55,433 bases of DNA from SIG603 sp963589785 (GTDB taxonomy: Bacteria; Bacillota; Clostridia; Oscillospirales; Acutalibacteraceae). Location of the stretch: NCBI GenBank assembly GCA_963589785.1, contig CAVAMJ010000015.1, positions 1 to 55,433 on the forward strand. Reading direction: 5' to 3'. The position numbers and the translations under genes are program-made. Below the pieces are notes generated by a model. The model was given only the letters and a program-made list of their open reading frames with translations, was not told the origin of the DNA and did not search any database. Below are positions 33,283-42,175 of the stretch, piece after piece; within the stretch, counting starts at the first letter, position 1; each line of letters opens with the position of its first letter.

Positions 33283-34806
33283 TCAGATATCGACGTCCTG
33301 AATATCATCATCGATAGATTCTGACAGATTGATAACCTTATCGGGGTTTTTCTGATTGTTTACAGGCTTTGGAATATAAAGGTCAAATCGGCAATACTCA
33401 TTTTCGACCGATGAACAGGTTATGTCTCCGCCGTGAAGCTTGAGTATGGTCTTGCAAAGGAACAGACCGAGTCCGAGACCGTTTTTATCACGGGATCTTG
33501 ATTTGTCCGTCTTGTAGAATCTGTCGAAAACTCTTGGCAAGTCCTCTGCGGCAATTCCCATTCCGCTGTTCTCGATTGAAAGGCATGCTCTGTCGATGCT
33601 GTCGGCAAGAGTGAAAGAGATGTAGCCGCCGTCGTTTGTGAATTTGACGGCATTTTCTACGATATTGTAAATAACCTGGTGCAGTAAATCCTGATCGCCG
33701 TAGACTGTCATGGGGATTGCGTTCTCAAGATTTCTTATCTCGATATGCTTCTCGTCAATCTTCTGCTCGAATGTGAGAACCGTCTGGAATACGGTGTCTG
33801 TGAGGTCAAAGTTGACGGGATTGATTTTTAATTCGCCCGAATCTATTCTTGAGAGGTTGAGCATAGAGCGGACAAGTCTTGAAAGACGCTTGACCTCATC
33901 GGAAACAATCTTGAGGTAATAGCTTTGTCTTTCCTGTGGGATTGTTCCGTCCAAAATACCGTCAATGAAGCCGGCAATTGTTGTCATAGGAGTTTTTAAC
34001 TCGTGAGAAACATTAGCAATGAAGCTTCTTCTCATTCCCTCTGAGTCGGAGAGAGAGTTTGCCATGTTGTTGAACGCATGACCGAGTTCTCCTATCTCGT
34101 CATCTCTGTCATCGGGAACACGAATAGAGAAGTCGCCGTCACCGAATGCTTTTGCCGCCGCCGACATCTGACGAAGCGGCTGAACCATTTTATAGGTGAA
34201 TGCCCAGACGAGGAAGAACGAGATAATGAAGGTGGCAAGTGCCGCCAAAACGAAAATTCTCACGGTGTCTTGTCTGTAATTCTGGAAACTCTTGGAGACG
34301 GTAGCCGCAAAAACTGCGCCGACTGTGTGTTCCTCTCCGTTTGAATCCTTTACTACAAGCGGAACGCCGATTGTGAGATAATTTTTGGTGTAGGAATTTT
34401 CAAAGTTAGACCTAAACTCCGTATATCCCGACATCGCATCATCGACATACTGCTGATTGACATTTCCGAGGGTTTCACCGTCAAGATTACTGCATGAGTA
34501 AACACCGAGGAGCCGCTTGCCGTTTTGGTCGGTCACGAAAATATCAACATCCATGTTGGCGGAAAGAACCTCTGTGAGTTTGGTTGTGCCCTGAACGTTG
34601 AGCGAATAGCCGTCCTTTTCGTCGTAGCTTGTGAATTCTGAGCAAAAGCTCGCAACGCTTGTTGCGTCGCTTATAAGGGTGCTTCGGCTCTCACTTGACC
34701 AGTATCTTGTGAAGAGCGTGGTGGTGATTGAGCCGAGAATGATGTAGCTTATCAGAAGAATTGCCATCGTCACCCACAAGTATTTGCGAAATAACGATTT
34801 TCTCAT
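33283..34806 (-). CDS. Sensor histidine kinase
   Basis: A 507-residue membrane kinase. Two membrane helices (about 13-33 and 180-203) flank an extracellular sensor domain of about 145 residues. A HAMP domain, HisKA with FIANVSHELKTPMTTIAGF (phospho-acceptor His) and HATPase_c with VENAVKF, GMGIAAEDLPRVFDRFYK and GLGLGLF follow. It is 3 bp after the response regulator stop. Downstream htrA implies a cell-envelope protein-stress or secretion-stress signal. Confidence 0.94.
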   Translation of the reverse strand: MRKSLFRKYLWVTMAILLISYIILGSITTTLFTRYWSSESRSTLISDATSVASFCSEFTSYDEKDGYSLNVQGTTKLTEVLSANMDVDIFVTDQNGKRLLGVYSCSNLDGETLGNVNQQYVDDAMSGYTEFRSNFENSYTKNYLTIGVPLVVKDSNGEEHTVGAVFAATVSKSFQNYRQDTVRIFVLAALATFIISFFLVWAFTYKMVQPLRQMSAAAKAFGDGDFSIRVPDDRDDEIGELGHAFNNMANSLSDSEGMRRSFIANVSHELKTPMTTIAGFIDGILDGTIPQERQSYYLKIVSDEVKRLSRLVRSMLNLSRIDSGELKINPVNFDLTDTVFQTVLTFEQKIDEKHIEIRNLENAIPMTVYGDQDLLHQVIYNIVENAVKFTNDGGYISFTLADSIDRACLSIENSGMGIAAEDLPRVFDRFYKTDKSRSRDKNGLGLGLFLCKTILKLHGGDITCSSVENEYCRFDLYIPKPVNNQKNPDKVINLSESIDDDIQDVDI

Positions 34807-34809
34807 AGC

Positions 34810-35493
34810 TTATTCCTTTACTTCAAACTTATATCCGACACCCCAAACAGTTTTGAGTGCCCACTTATCGGAGACGCCCTCGAGTTTCTCACGAAGACGC
34901 TTAACGTGAACGTCAACTGTTCTCGAGTCGCCGTAGTAATCAAAACCCCAAACCTCGTCAAGAAGCTGGTCACGGGTGAAAACACGGTTTGGATTTGACG
35001 CAAGGTGATAGATAAGCTCCATTTCTTTCGGCGGAGTGTCCACCTGAACGCCGTTAACCTTGAGCTCGTAGTTGGTGAGGTTGATAGAAAGCTTGTCGTA
35101 ATTTACCTGCTTTACCGCCTCACCCTCTTTTTTGCCTGTTCTTCTGAGAACGGCATTGATTCTCGCAACGATTTCCTTTGACTCGAACGGCTTTACAACG
35201 TAGTCGTCAGCGCCGAGCTCGAGTCCCAAAACCTTATCGAAAACCTCGCCCTTTGCGGTGAGCATGATAATCGGACATTCGCTTGTCTTTCTTATCTCAC
35301 GGCAAACCTGCCAGCCGTCAAGAACGGGGAGCATGAGGTCAAGAAGAACAAGGTCTGGGTTAAAGGAATTGAAGGCGTCGATTGCCTGTTTTCCGTCATT
35401 TGCAATCTTGGTTTCAAAGCCTTCCTTTTCAATGTAGAGCCTTAAAAGCTCGCATATATTTTTGTCGTCATCGACAATAAGTATTTTTGCCAT
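34810..35493 (-). CDS. OmpR/PhoB-family response regulator
   Basis: A 227-residue regulator. The receiver domain has the DDD acidic pocket (IVDDDKNI), phospho-acceptor Asp in LVLLDLMLPVLDG and Lys in KPFESKE; the OmpR-type winged helix ends in TVWGVGYKF. I start it at 35493, which has GGAGG in position and gives MAKILIVDDD. It is first in the RR-HK-htrA operon. Confidence 0.95.
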   Translation of the reverse strand: MAKILIVDDDKNICELLRLYIEKEGFETKIANDGKQAIDAFNSFNPDLVLLDLMLPVLDGWQVCREIRKTSECPIIMLTAKGEVFDKVLGLELGADDYVVKPFESKEIVARINAVLRRTGKKEGEAVKQVNYDKLSINLTNYELKVNGVQVDTPPKEMELIYHLASNPNRVFTRDQLLDEVWGFDYYGDSRTVDVHVKRLREKLEGVSDKWALKTVWGVGYKFEVKE

Positions 35494-35585
35494 ATTAAGA
35501 TTTCCTCCAAACAAAATCATATATCATAATTTTAATTTAAAAATATAATAAAAGCAAGAATATTGAGTGAATAATGTGTGAATAG

Positions 35586-35615
35586 AAAAAAGGGTCACCC
35601 TAAAAAGGATGACCC
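35586..35615 (-). terminator. Terminator of the HPr gene
   Basis: On the minus strand AGGGTCATCCT pairs with AGGGTGACCCT (one G-U) and is followed by TTTTTTC. Confidence 0.75.
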
Positions 35616-35653
35616 TAAAATTACTGGTTTGCGCAAATTTGCACGACTCTCAA

Positions 35654-35917
35654 TTACTCAGCGAAACCGGACTTGATAAGAGCTACGAGGCTCTCAACAG
35701 CTTCCTCATCGTCTGCTCCGTCAGCGATGATGCGGATGTTTGTGCCGCCGACAATGCCAAGGGAAAGAACACCGAGAAGGGACTTTGCGTTAACTCTTCT
35801 CTCTTCCTTCTCAACCCAGATAGAGGACTTGAACTCGTTTGCCTTCTGGATGAAAAATGTTGCCGGACGAGCGTGTAAACCTACCTGATTTTCGACTAAG
35901 ACTTCCTTATCGTACAT
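35654..35917 (-). CDS. ptsH: HPr-family phosphocarrier protein
   Basis: An 87-residue HPr. The phosphorylatable His is in GLHARPA, and the regulatory Ser in NAKSLLGVLSLGI, the site phosphorylated by HPr kinase in Bacillota. With both sites it can serve sugar phosphotransfer as well as CcpA-type catabolite control, unlike Crh, which lacks the His. It is monocistronic, with GGAGAG upstream and its own terminator; enzyme I is not in the window. Confidence 0.93.
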   Translation of the reverse strand: MYDKEVLVENQVGLHARPATFFIQKANEFKSSIWVEKEERRVNAKSLLGVLSLGIVGGTNIRIIADGADDEEAVESLVALIKSGFAE

Positions 35918-36219
35918 TTTGATTCACTCTCCTAAGTTTTTAGTTAGATAGATATTTATGGGTGTGATTTGCTGAATTAAAAACTATTAGAATTATAGCA
36001 CAATAAAAAATCGAGTCAATAAATTTTATTGATTTTTGGTTGCTTGAACTATAAAACTTTATTTTAGAAATTCTCATTTGTGCAACATTGACCAAAATTT
36101 CACGAAAAAATAACTTTTCAGGAATTTGTTTATTCGCCAAAACCGTTGATTATAGGTCAATACTATACAAAATTTTTCCAATGTGAGATTATTTCTGTGA
36201 AAAAGAATTAAAAAATCCC
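35918..36219. other. AT-rich intergenic region without a gene
   Basis: No frame with a credible ribosome site or family signature is seen. It must hold the HPr promoter (minus) and the end of the trmD transcript; I could not assign either with confidence. Confidence 0.4.
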
Positions 36220-36954
36220 TTATCTTTTGTTTTTGAGTGTCGAAAGATATTTTTTATCCTCACTTGTCAAATCGGCTGTCTCTAATATATCGGGACGGCA
36301 CGAAAGTGTGATTTCAAGACTTTTCTTCCTTTTCCATTCTTCCACCTTGGCGTGGTTTCCGGACACTAAGGTTTCGGGAACGCTTCTGCCGTGGAAGACG
36401 GCGGGTCTTGTGTACTGCGGATACTCGAGAAGACCGCTGAAGTGGCTTTCCTCCGTGAAGCATGTGTCCTCGGCAAGAACGCCCGGTATCATACGGCTGA
36501 CGGCATCGGCTAAAATGATTGCCGGCATCTCGCCGCCCGTGAGAACATAGTCTCCGCATGAAATCTGCTCGTCCACATATTCATCTATAATGCGCTCGTC
36601 TATTCCCTCGTAGTGACCGCATAAAATACATAGGTTGTCGTGAGCGGCAAGCTCCTTGACCTTTTCCTGATTGAGCACCTTTCCTCTGGGGGACATATAG
36701 ATAATATACGGCTTTTCGCCGAGATGCTCCGATAGAACATCAATCGCCTCTGCTATCGGCTCGGGCTTCAAAAGCATTCCTTTTCCGCCGCCGAACGGGC
36801 AGTCGTCCACTCGCTGGTGCTTGTCGTGGGCATAGTTTCTAAGCTGATGAAAGCAAACCTGAAGAAAGCCCTTTTTTCTCGCTCTGCCGATTATGCTCTC
36901 GTTGAGAATAGTTTCGCACATATCGGGGAATAAAGTGATTAAATCAATTCTCAT
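36220..36954 (-). CDS. trmD: tRNA (guanine-37-N1) methyltransferase
   Basis: A 244-residue SPOUT methyltransferase that makes m1G37 in tRNAs and prevents +1 frameshifting. The N-terminal MRIDLITLFPDM, CPFGGGKGML and the trefoil-knot segment CGHYEGIDERIID...GDYVLTGGE are present. The ATG at 36954 has GAGGATA upstream and overlaps rimM by 11 bp; the upstream extension of the frame is not supported. The usual next gene, rplS, does not follow. Confidence 0.95.
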   Translation of the reverse strand: MRIDLITLFPDMCETILNESIIGRARKKGFLQVCFHQLRNYAHDKHQRVDDCPFGGGKGMLLKPEPIAEAIDVLSEHLGEKPYIIYMSPRGKVLNQEKVKELAAHDNLCILCGHYEGIDERIIDEYVDEQISCGDYVLTGGEMPAIILADAVSRMIPGVLAEDTCFTEESHFSGLLEYPQYTRPAVFHGRSVPETLVSGNHAKVEEWKRKKSLEITLSCRPDILETADLTSEDKKYLSTLKNKR

Positions 36955-37480
36955 TTTCTTTATCCTCAGCTGTGTCGTCGTCAAAAATACCGGGAATCGG
37001 CATGATGTCGATTCTGCCCTTTTCGATGTCCGTGCTTTTAATCATAGGCTTAACGGCAGGGAAGAGGTACTCCTTATTTCCGTTTGATATGACATAAACA
37101 TCATTTGCGGGTGCTTGGATTATGTCGGTGATTTTACCGTAAAGAACTCCGCTGTTGGCATCAAAAACCTCAAGTCCGAGAAGATCGCAAAGGAAATATT
37201 TTCCCTTTGGCAGTTTTATGTCGTTTCTGTCGGCATAGACGGTTTTACCGCGGTAGGTGTCCGCCATGGATGGATCAGTCACACCCTCCACCGTGATGAG
37301 AACCTGATTTTTGTGCACTCGGGAGGAGATTAGACCGATGTCCTTTTCGCCCCCGTTCAGATAGAGCTTCTTTATTTTTTTCAGCACCTCGGGGGAGTCC
37401 ATCCAAGACTCTACTTTCATCTCGCCCTTTATTCCGTGAGTGCCGACGATTTTGCCTGCTTCAATAAAACGATTTTGCAT
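36944..37480 (-). CDS. rimM: 16S rRNA processing protein RimM
   Basis: A 178-residue ribosome maturation factor with an N-terminal RimM barrel (EAGKIVGTHGIKGEMKV) and a C-terminal PRC barrel (GKYFLCDLLGLEVFD...NKEYLFPAV). It assists 30S head assembly. The ATG at 37480 is preceded by AAGGAGG at 5 nt; the longer TTG start would put that ribosome site inside the gene. It precedes trmD as usual, but the gene normally before it, khpA, lies 9.7 kb away at 47176. Confidence 0.93.
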   Translation of the reverse strand: MQNRFIEAGKIVGTHGIKGEMKVESWMDSPEVLKKIKKLYLNGGEKDIGLISSRVHKNQVLITVEGVTDPSMADTYRGKTVYADRNDIKLPKGKYFLCDLLGLEVFDANSGVLYGKITDIIQAPANDVYVISNGNKEYLFPAVKPMIKSTDIEKGRIDIMPIPGIFDDDTAEDKENEN

Positions 37481-37574
37481 TTTTTCCTCCTTTGTCAAGA
37501 GAACAGTCTTTTAGTGTAGTCAATAATAACATATTTTTAAACATTTGTCATTCAATCTTTTCATTTGCCGTGTG

Positions 37575-37603
37575 TTCACAAAATAAGTTCTTTGTGATAA
37601 AAT
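37575..37603 (+). promoter_or_regulatory. Promoter of typA
   Basis: -35 TTCACA (37575-37580), 17-bp spacer ending in TGA (extended -10), -10 TAAAAT (37598-37603). Confidence 0.6.
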
Positions 37604-37673
37604 ATAAATTCGTGATATTAGACTTAATTTAGAATTTATTTTCATTTTCCGTATAAGAGAGGAAGAAAGTTAT

Positions 37674-39509
37674 ATGGCAATTACATCAAGAGAAAACCTT
37701 AGAAATGTCGCAATTATCGCTCACGTTGACCACGGTAAGACTACACTGGTCGACCAGCTTTTGAAGCAGAGCCATGTTTTCAGAGCTAACGAGCAGGTCG
37801 CAGAGAGAGTCATGGACTCCGGTGACCTCGAGAGAGAAAGAGGAATTACAATTCTTTCCAAGAACACCGCTGTTATGTACGGTGATACAAAAATCAACAT
37901 CGTTGATACCCCCGGCCACGCTGACTTCGGCGGCGAGGTTGAGCGTATTCTTATGATGGTTGACGGCGTTCTTTTGCTCGTTGACGCATTCGAGGGCTGC
38001 ATGCCGCAGACAAGATTCGTTCTTAAGAAGGCTCTTTCACTCGGCAAGAAGGCTGTTGTTGTTTTAAATAAGATTGACCGTCCGGGTGCAAGACCGGCAG
38101 AGGTTGTAGACGAGGTTCTCGATCTTTTCATCGAGCTCGGCGCAGACGAGGAGCAGTGCGACTTCCCTGTTGTTTACGCTTCCGCAAGAGACGGCTACGC
38201 TACATATGACCCGGAGGAGGGCGGCTCTGATATGACTCCGCTCTTCGAGACTATCATCAAGGAGATTCCGGCTCCGACAGGCGATGCAGAGGGCCCGACT
38301 CAGGTTCTTTTCTCCAACATCGATTATGATGATTATGTAGGCAGAATCGGTGTCGGCAGAGTTGAGAGAGGTACACTCAAGGTCGGTCAGAACGTCACTA
38401 TTTGCGGCGGCGATGAGGATAAGTACAACGCAAGAATTTCCAAGCTCTATCAGTTCGAGGGCTTGAAGAGAGTTGAGTACGAGTCGGCAACAGTCGGTGA
38501 CATCGTTTGTGTTTCCGGTATTGCAGACCTCACAATCGGTCAGACTGCTTGCGACCCGGAGCACGTTGAGCCGCTCCCGTTCGTTAAGATTGACGAGCCG
38601 ACAGTTTCCATGATCTTCATGGTTAACAACTCCCCGTTCGCAGGTAAAGAGGGTAAGTACGTCACATCAAGAAACCTTCGTGACAGACTCTTCAAAGAGG
38701 TTGAGACAAACGTTGCGATGAGAGTTGAAGAGACAGAGACAACAGACGCATTCAAGGTTTCCGGCCGAGGCGAGCTTCACCTTTCCATTCTTATCGAGCA
38801 GATGAGAAGACAGGACTACGAGTTCCAGGTTGCTTCACCTAAGGTTATCATGAAGAGAGACGAGAACGGCCAGCTCTTAGAGCCGATGGAGCTCCTTATG
38901 ATTGAGGTTCCGGATAACTATGTCGGTGCTGTCATGGAGAAGCTTGGCTCAAGAAAGGCTGAAATTCTCAACATGGGCACAAGAGACACAGGCACAACCC
39001 ACCTCGAGTTCAGAATTCCTGCAAGAGGACTTATGGGCTACCGCTCCGAGTTCCTCACAGATACTAACGGTAACGGCATCATGAACAACCTCTTTGACGG
39101 CTACGAGCCATATAAGGGAGACATTCAGTCAAGAAATCAGGGCTCAATCGTTGCCCACGAGACAGGCGAGTCCACAGCTTACGGACTTTTCTACGCTCAG
39201 GACAGAGGAAAGCTCTTCATCGGTGCGGGCGTTGAGGTTTATGAGGGTATGATCGTCGGTCAGAACCCGAAGAACGAGGACATCGTTGTTAACGTTTGCA
39301 AGAAGAAGCACGCTACCAACACACGTTCATCAAGTGCTGATGAGGCTTTGAGACTTGTTCCGCACACTGTTCTTTCACTCGAGCAGTGCCTTGAGTTCAT
39401 CGCAGACGATGAGCTTGTTGAGGTAACACCGAAGAGCATCAGAATGAGAAAGGTCATCCTTGATAAGGAGTTAAGACTTAAGTCTCAGAACAGAAACAAG
39501 AAGGCATAA
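37674..39509 (+). CDS. typA: Ribosome-associated GTPase TypA/BipA
   Basis: A 611-residue translational GTPase. G1 is AHVDHGKTT, G2 lies in RERGITI, G3 is DTPGHADFGGE and G4 is NKIDRPGA; EF-G-like domains III and V and the BipA-specific C-terminal domain complete it. It binds the 70S/50S ribosome near the A site under stress and helps 50S assembly. GAGAGGAAG lies upstream of the ATG. It starts the plus-strand block that separates rimM-trmD from khpA-rpsP-ffh. Confidence 0.96.
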   Translation: MAITSRENLRNVAIIAHVDHGKTTLVDQLLKQSHVFRANEQVAERVMDSGDLERERGITILSKNTAVMYGDTKINIVDTPGHADFGGEVERILMMVDGVLLLVDAFEGCMPQTRFVLKKALSLGKKAVVVLNKIDRPGARPAEVVDEVLDLFIELGADEEQCDFPVVYASARDGYATYDPEEGGSDMTPLFETIIKEIPAPTGDAEGPTQVLFSNIDYDDYVGRIGVGRVERGTLKVGQNVTICGGDEDKYNARISKLYQFEGLKRVEYESATVGDIVCVSGIADLTIGQTACDPEHVEPLPFVKIDEPTVSMIFMVNNSPFAGKEGKYVTSRNLRDRLFKEVETNVAMRVEETETTDAFKVSGRGELHLSILIEQMRRQDYEFQVASPKVIMKRDENGQLLEPMELLMIEVPDNYVGAVMEKLGSRKAEILNMGTRDTGTTHLEFRIPARGLMGYRSEFLTDTNGNGIMNNLFDGYEPYKGDIQSRNQGSIVAHETGESTAYGLFYAQDRGKLFIGAGVEVYEGMIVGQNPKNEDIVVNVCKKKHATNTRSSSADEALRLVPHTVLSLEQCLEFIADDELVEVTPKSIRMRKVILDKELRLKSQNRNKKA

Positions 39510-39563
39510 GCCGATTGGCAGTAAAATTATCAGTAAAGAAATAATAAAGATCGGAGGTGAGCC

Positions 39564-41267
39564 ATGGATATTGTCATACTTGACCTTGAATGGAATGCGG
39601 CATATTCGCATAAAATAGGCGGTTTTATCAACGAGATAATCGAGTTTGGTGCGGTTAAATGCGATGAAAATCTAAATATAACCGATACCTTCTCCTCGTT
39701 CGTCAAGCTGTCGGTCGGAAAGAAGATAAATTCTGTTGTTTCCGAACTTACTCATATCAGTGACGAAAATCTCAAGGACGCAAGACCTTTTACGCAGGTT
39801 GTCGGAAAATTCAAGCGTTGGGCGGGTACCTCGGTGCTTATGACCTGGGGAATCACAGATATTCAGACGCTCATCGAAAACTGCCGTTACTTCAGCGGCA
39901 GCGAAAAAATACCTTTTTTAACTAAATATATAGACGCCCAGAGATACTGCGAAAGCGAGCTCGGACTTGATTCAAGCGGCGAGCAGTTGGGGCTTAATCA
40001 TGCGGCGGAAATCCTAAGGCTCGATGTTTCTAAAATCAAGCATCACAGAGCCTTGGGCGACAGCCTCATCACACTCGAGATTTTAAAGAGCATCTATGAC
40101 AGAAGAAAGCTGAAAAACTTTGCTCAGGATGCGACCAATCCCGAGTTTTACAAGAAAATGACATTCCGCACAAGTTTCATTTGCGACATAGAGCATCCTG
40201 AAGCCAAAAAGCAGCTCAAGGTTTTCCTCTGCGATAAATGCGGCGGTGAATGTCAAAGAAGCTCGAAATGGGCGGTAAGAAACAAGAAATTCACAGCGAA
40301 TTTCCGTTGCCGAGAATGTGGCTACAGTTTTTCGGGCAGAGTTCAGCTAAAGCAGAAGTATGAGGGAATTACAGTGACAAAGAAATCGGTTCCGCTTCCC
40401 GTTATCGAGAAGCCGAGAAAAGCAATTGACGGCACAGTCGGAGACATGTTGCTTAGCATCAAGGGTGCGGCGGGCTACCTCAGCTTTCCGAGATTTGATG
40501 AGATAAGCGGCTTGAAGCACGCTTTTTCAACCCGTATCGGAGGAAAGAGCGAGGGAGTTTTTGCCGCAATGAATCTGGGACTAAGACGAGGCGACGACGA
40601 TGACATCGTTCACGAGAATTTCGAGATTTTCTGCAAGGGACTCGGTATTGAGAAGAAAAGCCTTGTCGCCGGCGCTCAGGATCACCACACTAACATCAGA
40701 CGTGTGACTAAGAACGAGTGCGGCATCGGCATCGATAAGCCGAAGGACATGGAGAGCATAGACGGCCTTTGCACAAACGAAGAGGGAGTCACCCTTGTGA
40801 TTTATGCGGCAGACTGCGTACCGCTCTATTTCTATGACCCGGAGAATCGTGCGATCGGCCTTGCTCACGCAGGCTGGAGAGGCACGGCTGCCGACATGGC
40901 GGGAACCATGGTCAGAAGAATGAAGTCGGAGTTTGGCTCTAATCCAGAAAAGCTTATTACGGCAATCGGCCCGTCTATCGGCCCCCAGTCTTTTGAGGTG
41001 GATGCACCATGCGCCGACGAGTTCTATAAGGTTGACGGAATGGACAAGTACATCACCGACAACAAAAACGGCAAGTATCATGTCAATCTCTGGAATGTTA
41101 ACCGTGAGTACCTCATGAGGGCGGGCGTTAAGGCGGAGAATATCGTCATAGGAAATGTAGACAGCTACGAGAACTCTGACCTTATTTTCTCTCACCGAAA
41201 GACAAGAGGTCAGCGCGGAGCAAACATCGCTGTTATGCAGCTTTGCGAGACGGACAAAAATGAGTAA
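39564..41267 (+). CDS. DEDDh 3'-5' exonuclease - zinc ribbon - YfiH/LACC1 purine nucleosidase fusion
   Basis: A 567-residue single frame with three modules. Residues 1-185 are a DEDDh exonuclease of the ERI-1/KapD type, with D7 and E9 in LDLEW, D99 in WGITD, and H161/D166 in the Hx4D motif. Residues about 220-260 carry four to five cysteines (C223, C226, C230, C249, C252), a zinc ribbon. Residues about 300-567 are a YfiH/LACC1 domain with the metal ligands H374 (in AQDHH), C418 (AADCVP) and H435 (AHAGWRG). YfiH proteins phosphorolyse or deaminate purine nucleosides. The fusion suggests coupled nucleic acid degradation and nucleoside salvage. GGAGGTGAG precedes the ATG. The next gene overlaps by 8 bp. 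Confidence 0.9.
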   Translation: MDIVILDLEWNAAYSHKIGGFINEIIEFGAVKCDENLNITDTFSSFVKLSVGKKINSVVSELTHISDENLKDARPFTQVVGKFKRWAGTSVLMTWGITDIQTLIENCRYFSGSEKIPFLTKYIDAQRYCESELGLDSSGEQLGLNHAAEILRLDVSKIKHHRALGDSLITLEILKSIYDRRKLKNFAQDATNPEFYKKMTFRTSFICDIEHPEAKKQLKVFLCDKCGGECQRSSKWAVRNKKFTANFRCRECGYSFSGRVQLKQKYEGITVTKKSVPLPVIEKPRKAIDGTVGDMLLSIKGAAGYLSFPRFDEISGLKHAFSTRIGGKSEGVFAAMNLGLRRGDDDDIVHENFEIFCKGLGIEKKSLVAGAQDHHTNIRRVTKNECGIGIDKPKDMESIDGLCTNEEGVTLVIYAADCVPLYFYDPENRAIGLAHAGWRGTAADMAGTMVRRMKSEFGSNPEKLITAIGPSIGPQSFEVDAPCADEFYKVDGMDKYITDNKNGKYHVNLWNVNREYLMRAGVKAENIVIGNVDSYENSDLIFSHRKTRGQRGANIAVMQLCETDKNE

Positions 41268-42129
41268 GCCGTGCACGCTTTGCCCAAGAGAATGTGAGGT
41301 CGACAGGTCAGTTACGCTTGGCTTTTGCGCAAGGAGCGATAAGCTCACCGTCGCAAGAAGCGACCTTCACTTCTGGGAGGAACCGCCGATAAGCGGAAAA
41401 AGAGGCTCGGGAACGGTTTTCTTCACGGGCTGCAGTTTGAGATGCATTTTTTGTCAGAATCATGAGATAAGCACGGGGGATAACCTCGGCAGAACAGTGA
41501 GTCCTAAGGAACTAAGTGAAATGTTTATGGAGCTCATCGACAAGGGCGCTCACAACATAAATCTTGTGACTCCCACTCATTACGCCGATAAAATCGCAGA
41601 GGCTCTTTCGATTAAAAAACTCCCCGTCCCCGTTGTGTACAACACGGGCGGCTATGAAAAAATCGAAACTCTCAAGATGCTTGAAGGACTGGTGGATATT
41701 TATCTTCCCGATTTCAAGTATGCCGAGGAGGAGCTTGGAAGAAAGCTCTCAAAGGTTAACGATTATCCGACTGTTTGCGAGAGTGCGATAGAGGAAATGC
41801 TTCGCCAGCAGCCGAAAAATATATATGATGAGGACGGCTTGATGAAAAAGGGCGTGATGATACGCCATTTGATTTTGCCGCTTCACACAAAAAACAGCAT
41901 TAAGGTTCTCGAGAGGATAAAAGAAAAATTCCCCGGTGTGCCCGTGTCGCTCATGGCGCAGTATACTCCGATAGGAGAATTTGAGGAATATCCCGAACTG
42001 AACCGAGGAATTACAAGACGAGAATATGATAAGGTTCTCGATAAAATGGAGGAGCTTGATTTAGACGGCTTTGTCCAGGACAGAAAATCAAAGGGAGAGA
42101 AATTCATCCCGGATTTCAATCTCAAGTGA
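41260..42129 (+). CDS. Radical SAM protein, PflX-like (COG1313 type)
   Basis: A 289-residue radical SAM protein. The Cx3Cx2C motif is in FTGCSLRCIFCQNHEIS. An extra N-terminal cysteine set (CTLCPRECEVDRS...GFC) is characteristic of this pyruvate formate-lyase activase-like group. The substrate is unknown. It overlaps the exonuclease-YfiH gene by 8 bp, so they are translationally coupled, but the functional link is unclear. Confidence 0.88.
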   Translation: MSKPCTLCPRECEVDRSVTLGFCARSDKLTVARSDLHFWEEPPISGKRGSGTVFFTGCSLRCIFCQNHEISTGDNLGRTVSPKELSEMFMELIDKGAHNINLVTPTHYADKIAEALSIKKLPVPVVYNTGGYEKIETLKMLEGLVDIYLPDFKYAEEELGRKLSKVNDYPTVCESAIEEMLRQQPKNIYDEDGLMKKGVMIRHLILPLHTKNSIKVLERIKEKFPGVPVSLMAQYTPIGEFEEYPELNRGITRREYDKVLDKMEELDLDGFVQDRKSKGEKFIPDFNLK

Positions 42130-42175
42130 TATGTGAATTCAGTTGTAAAAGCTTAGAGCAAAAGAGGTGCTGATT

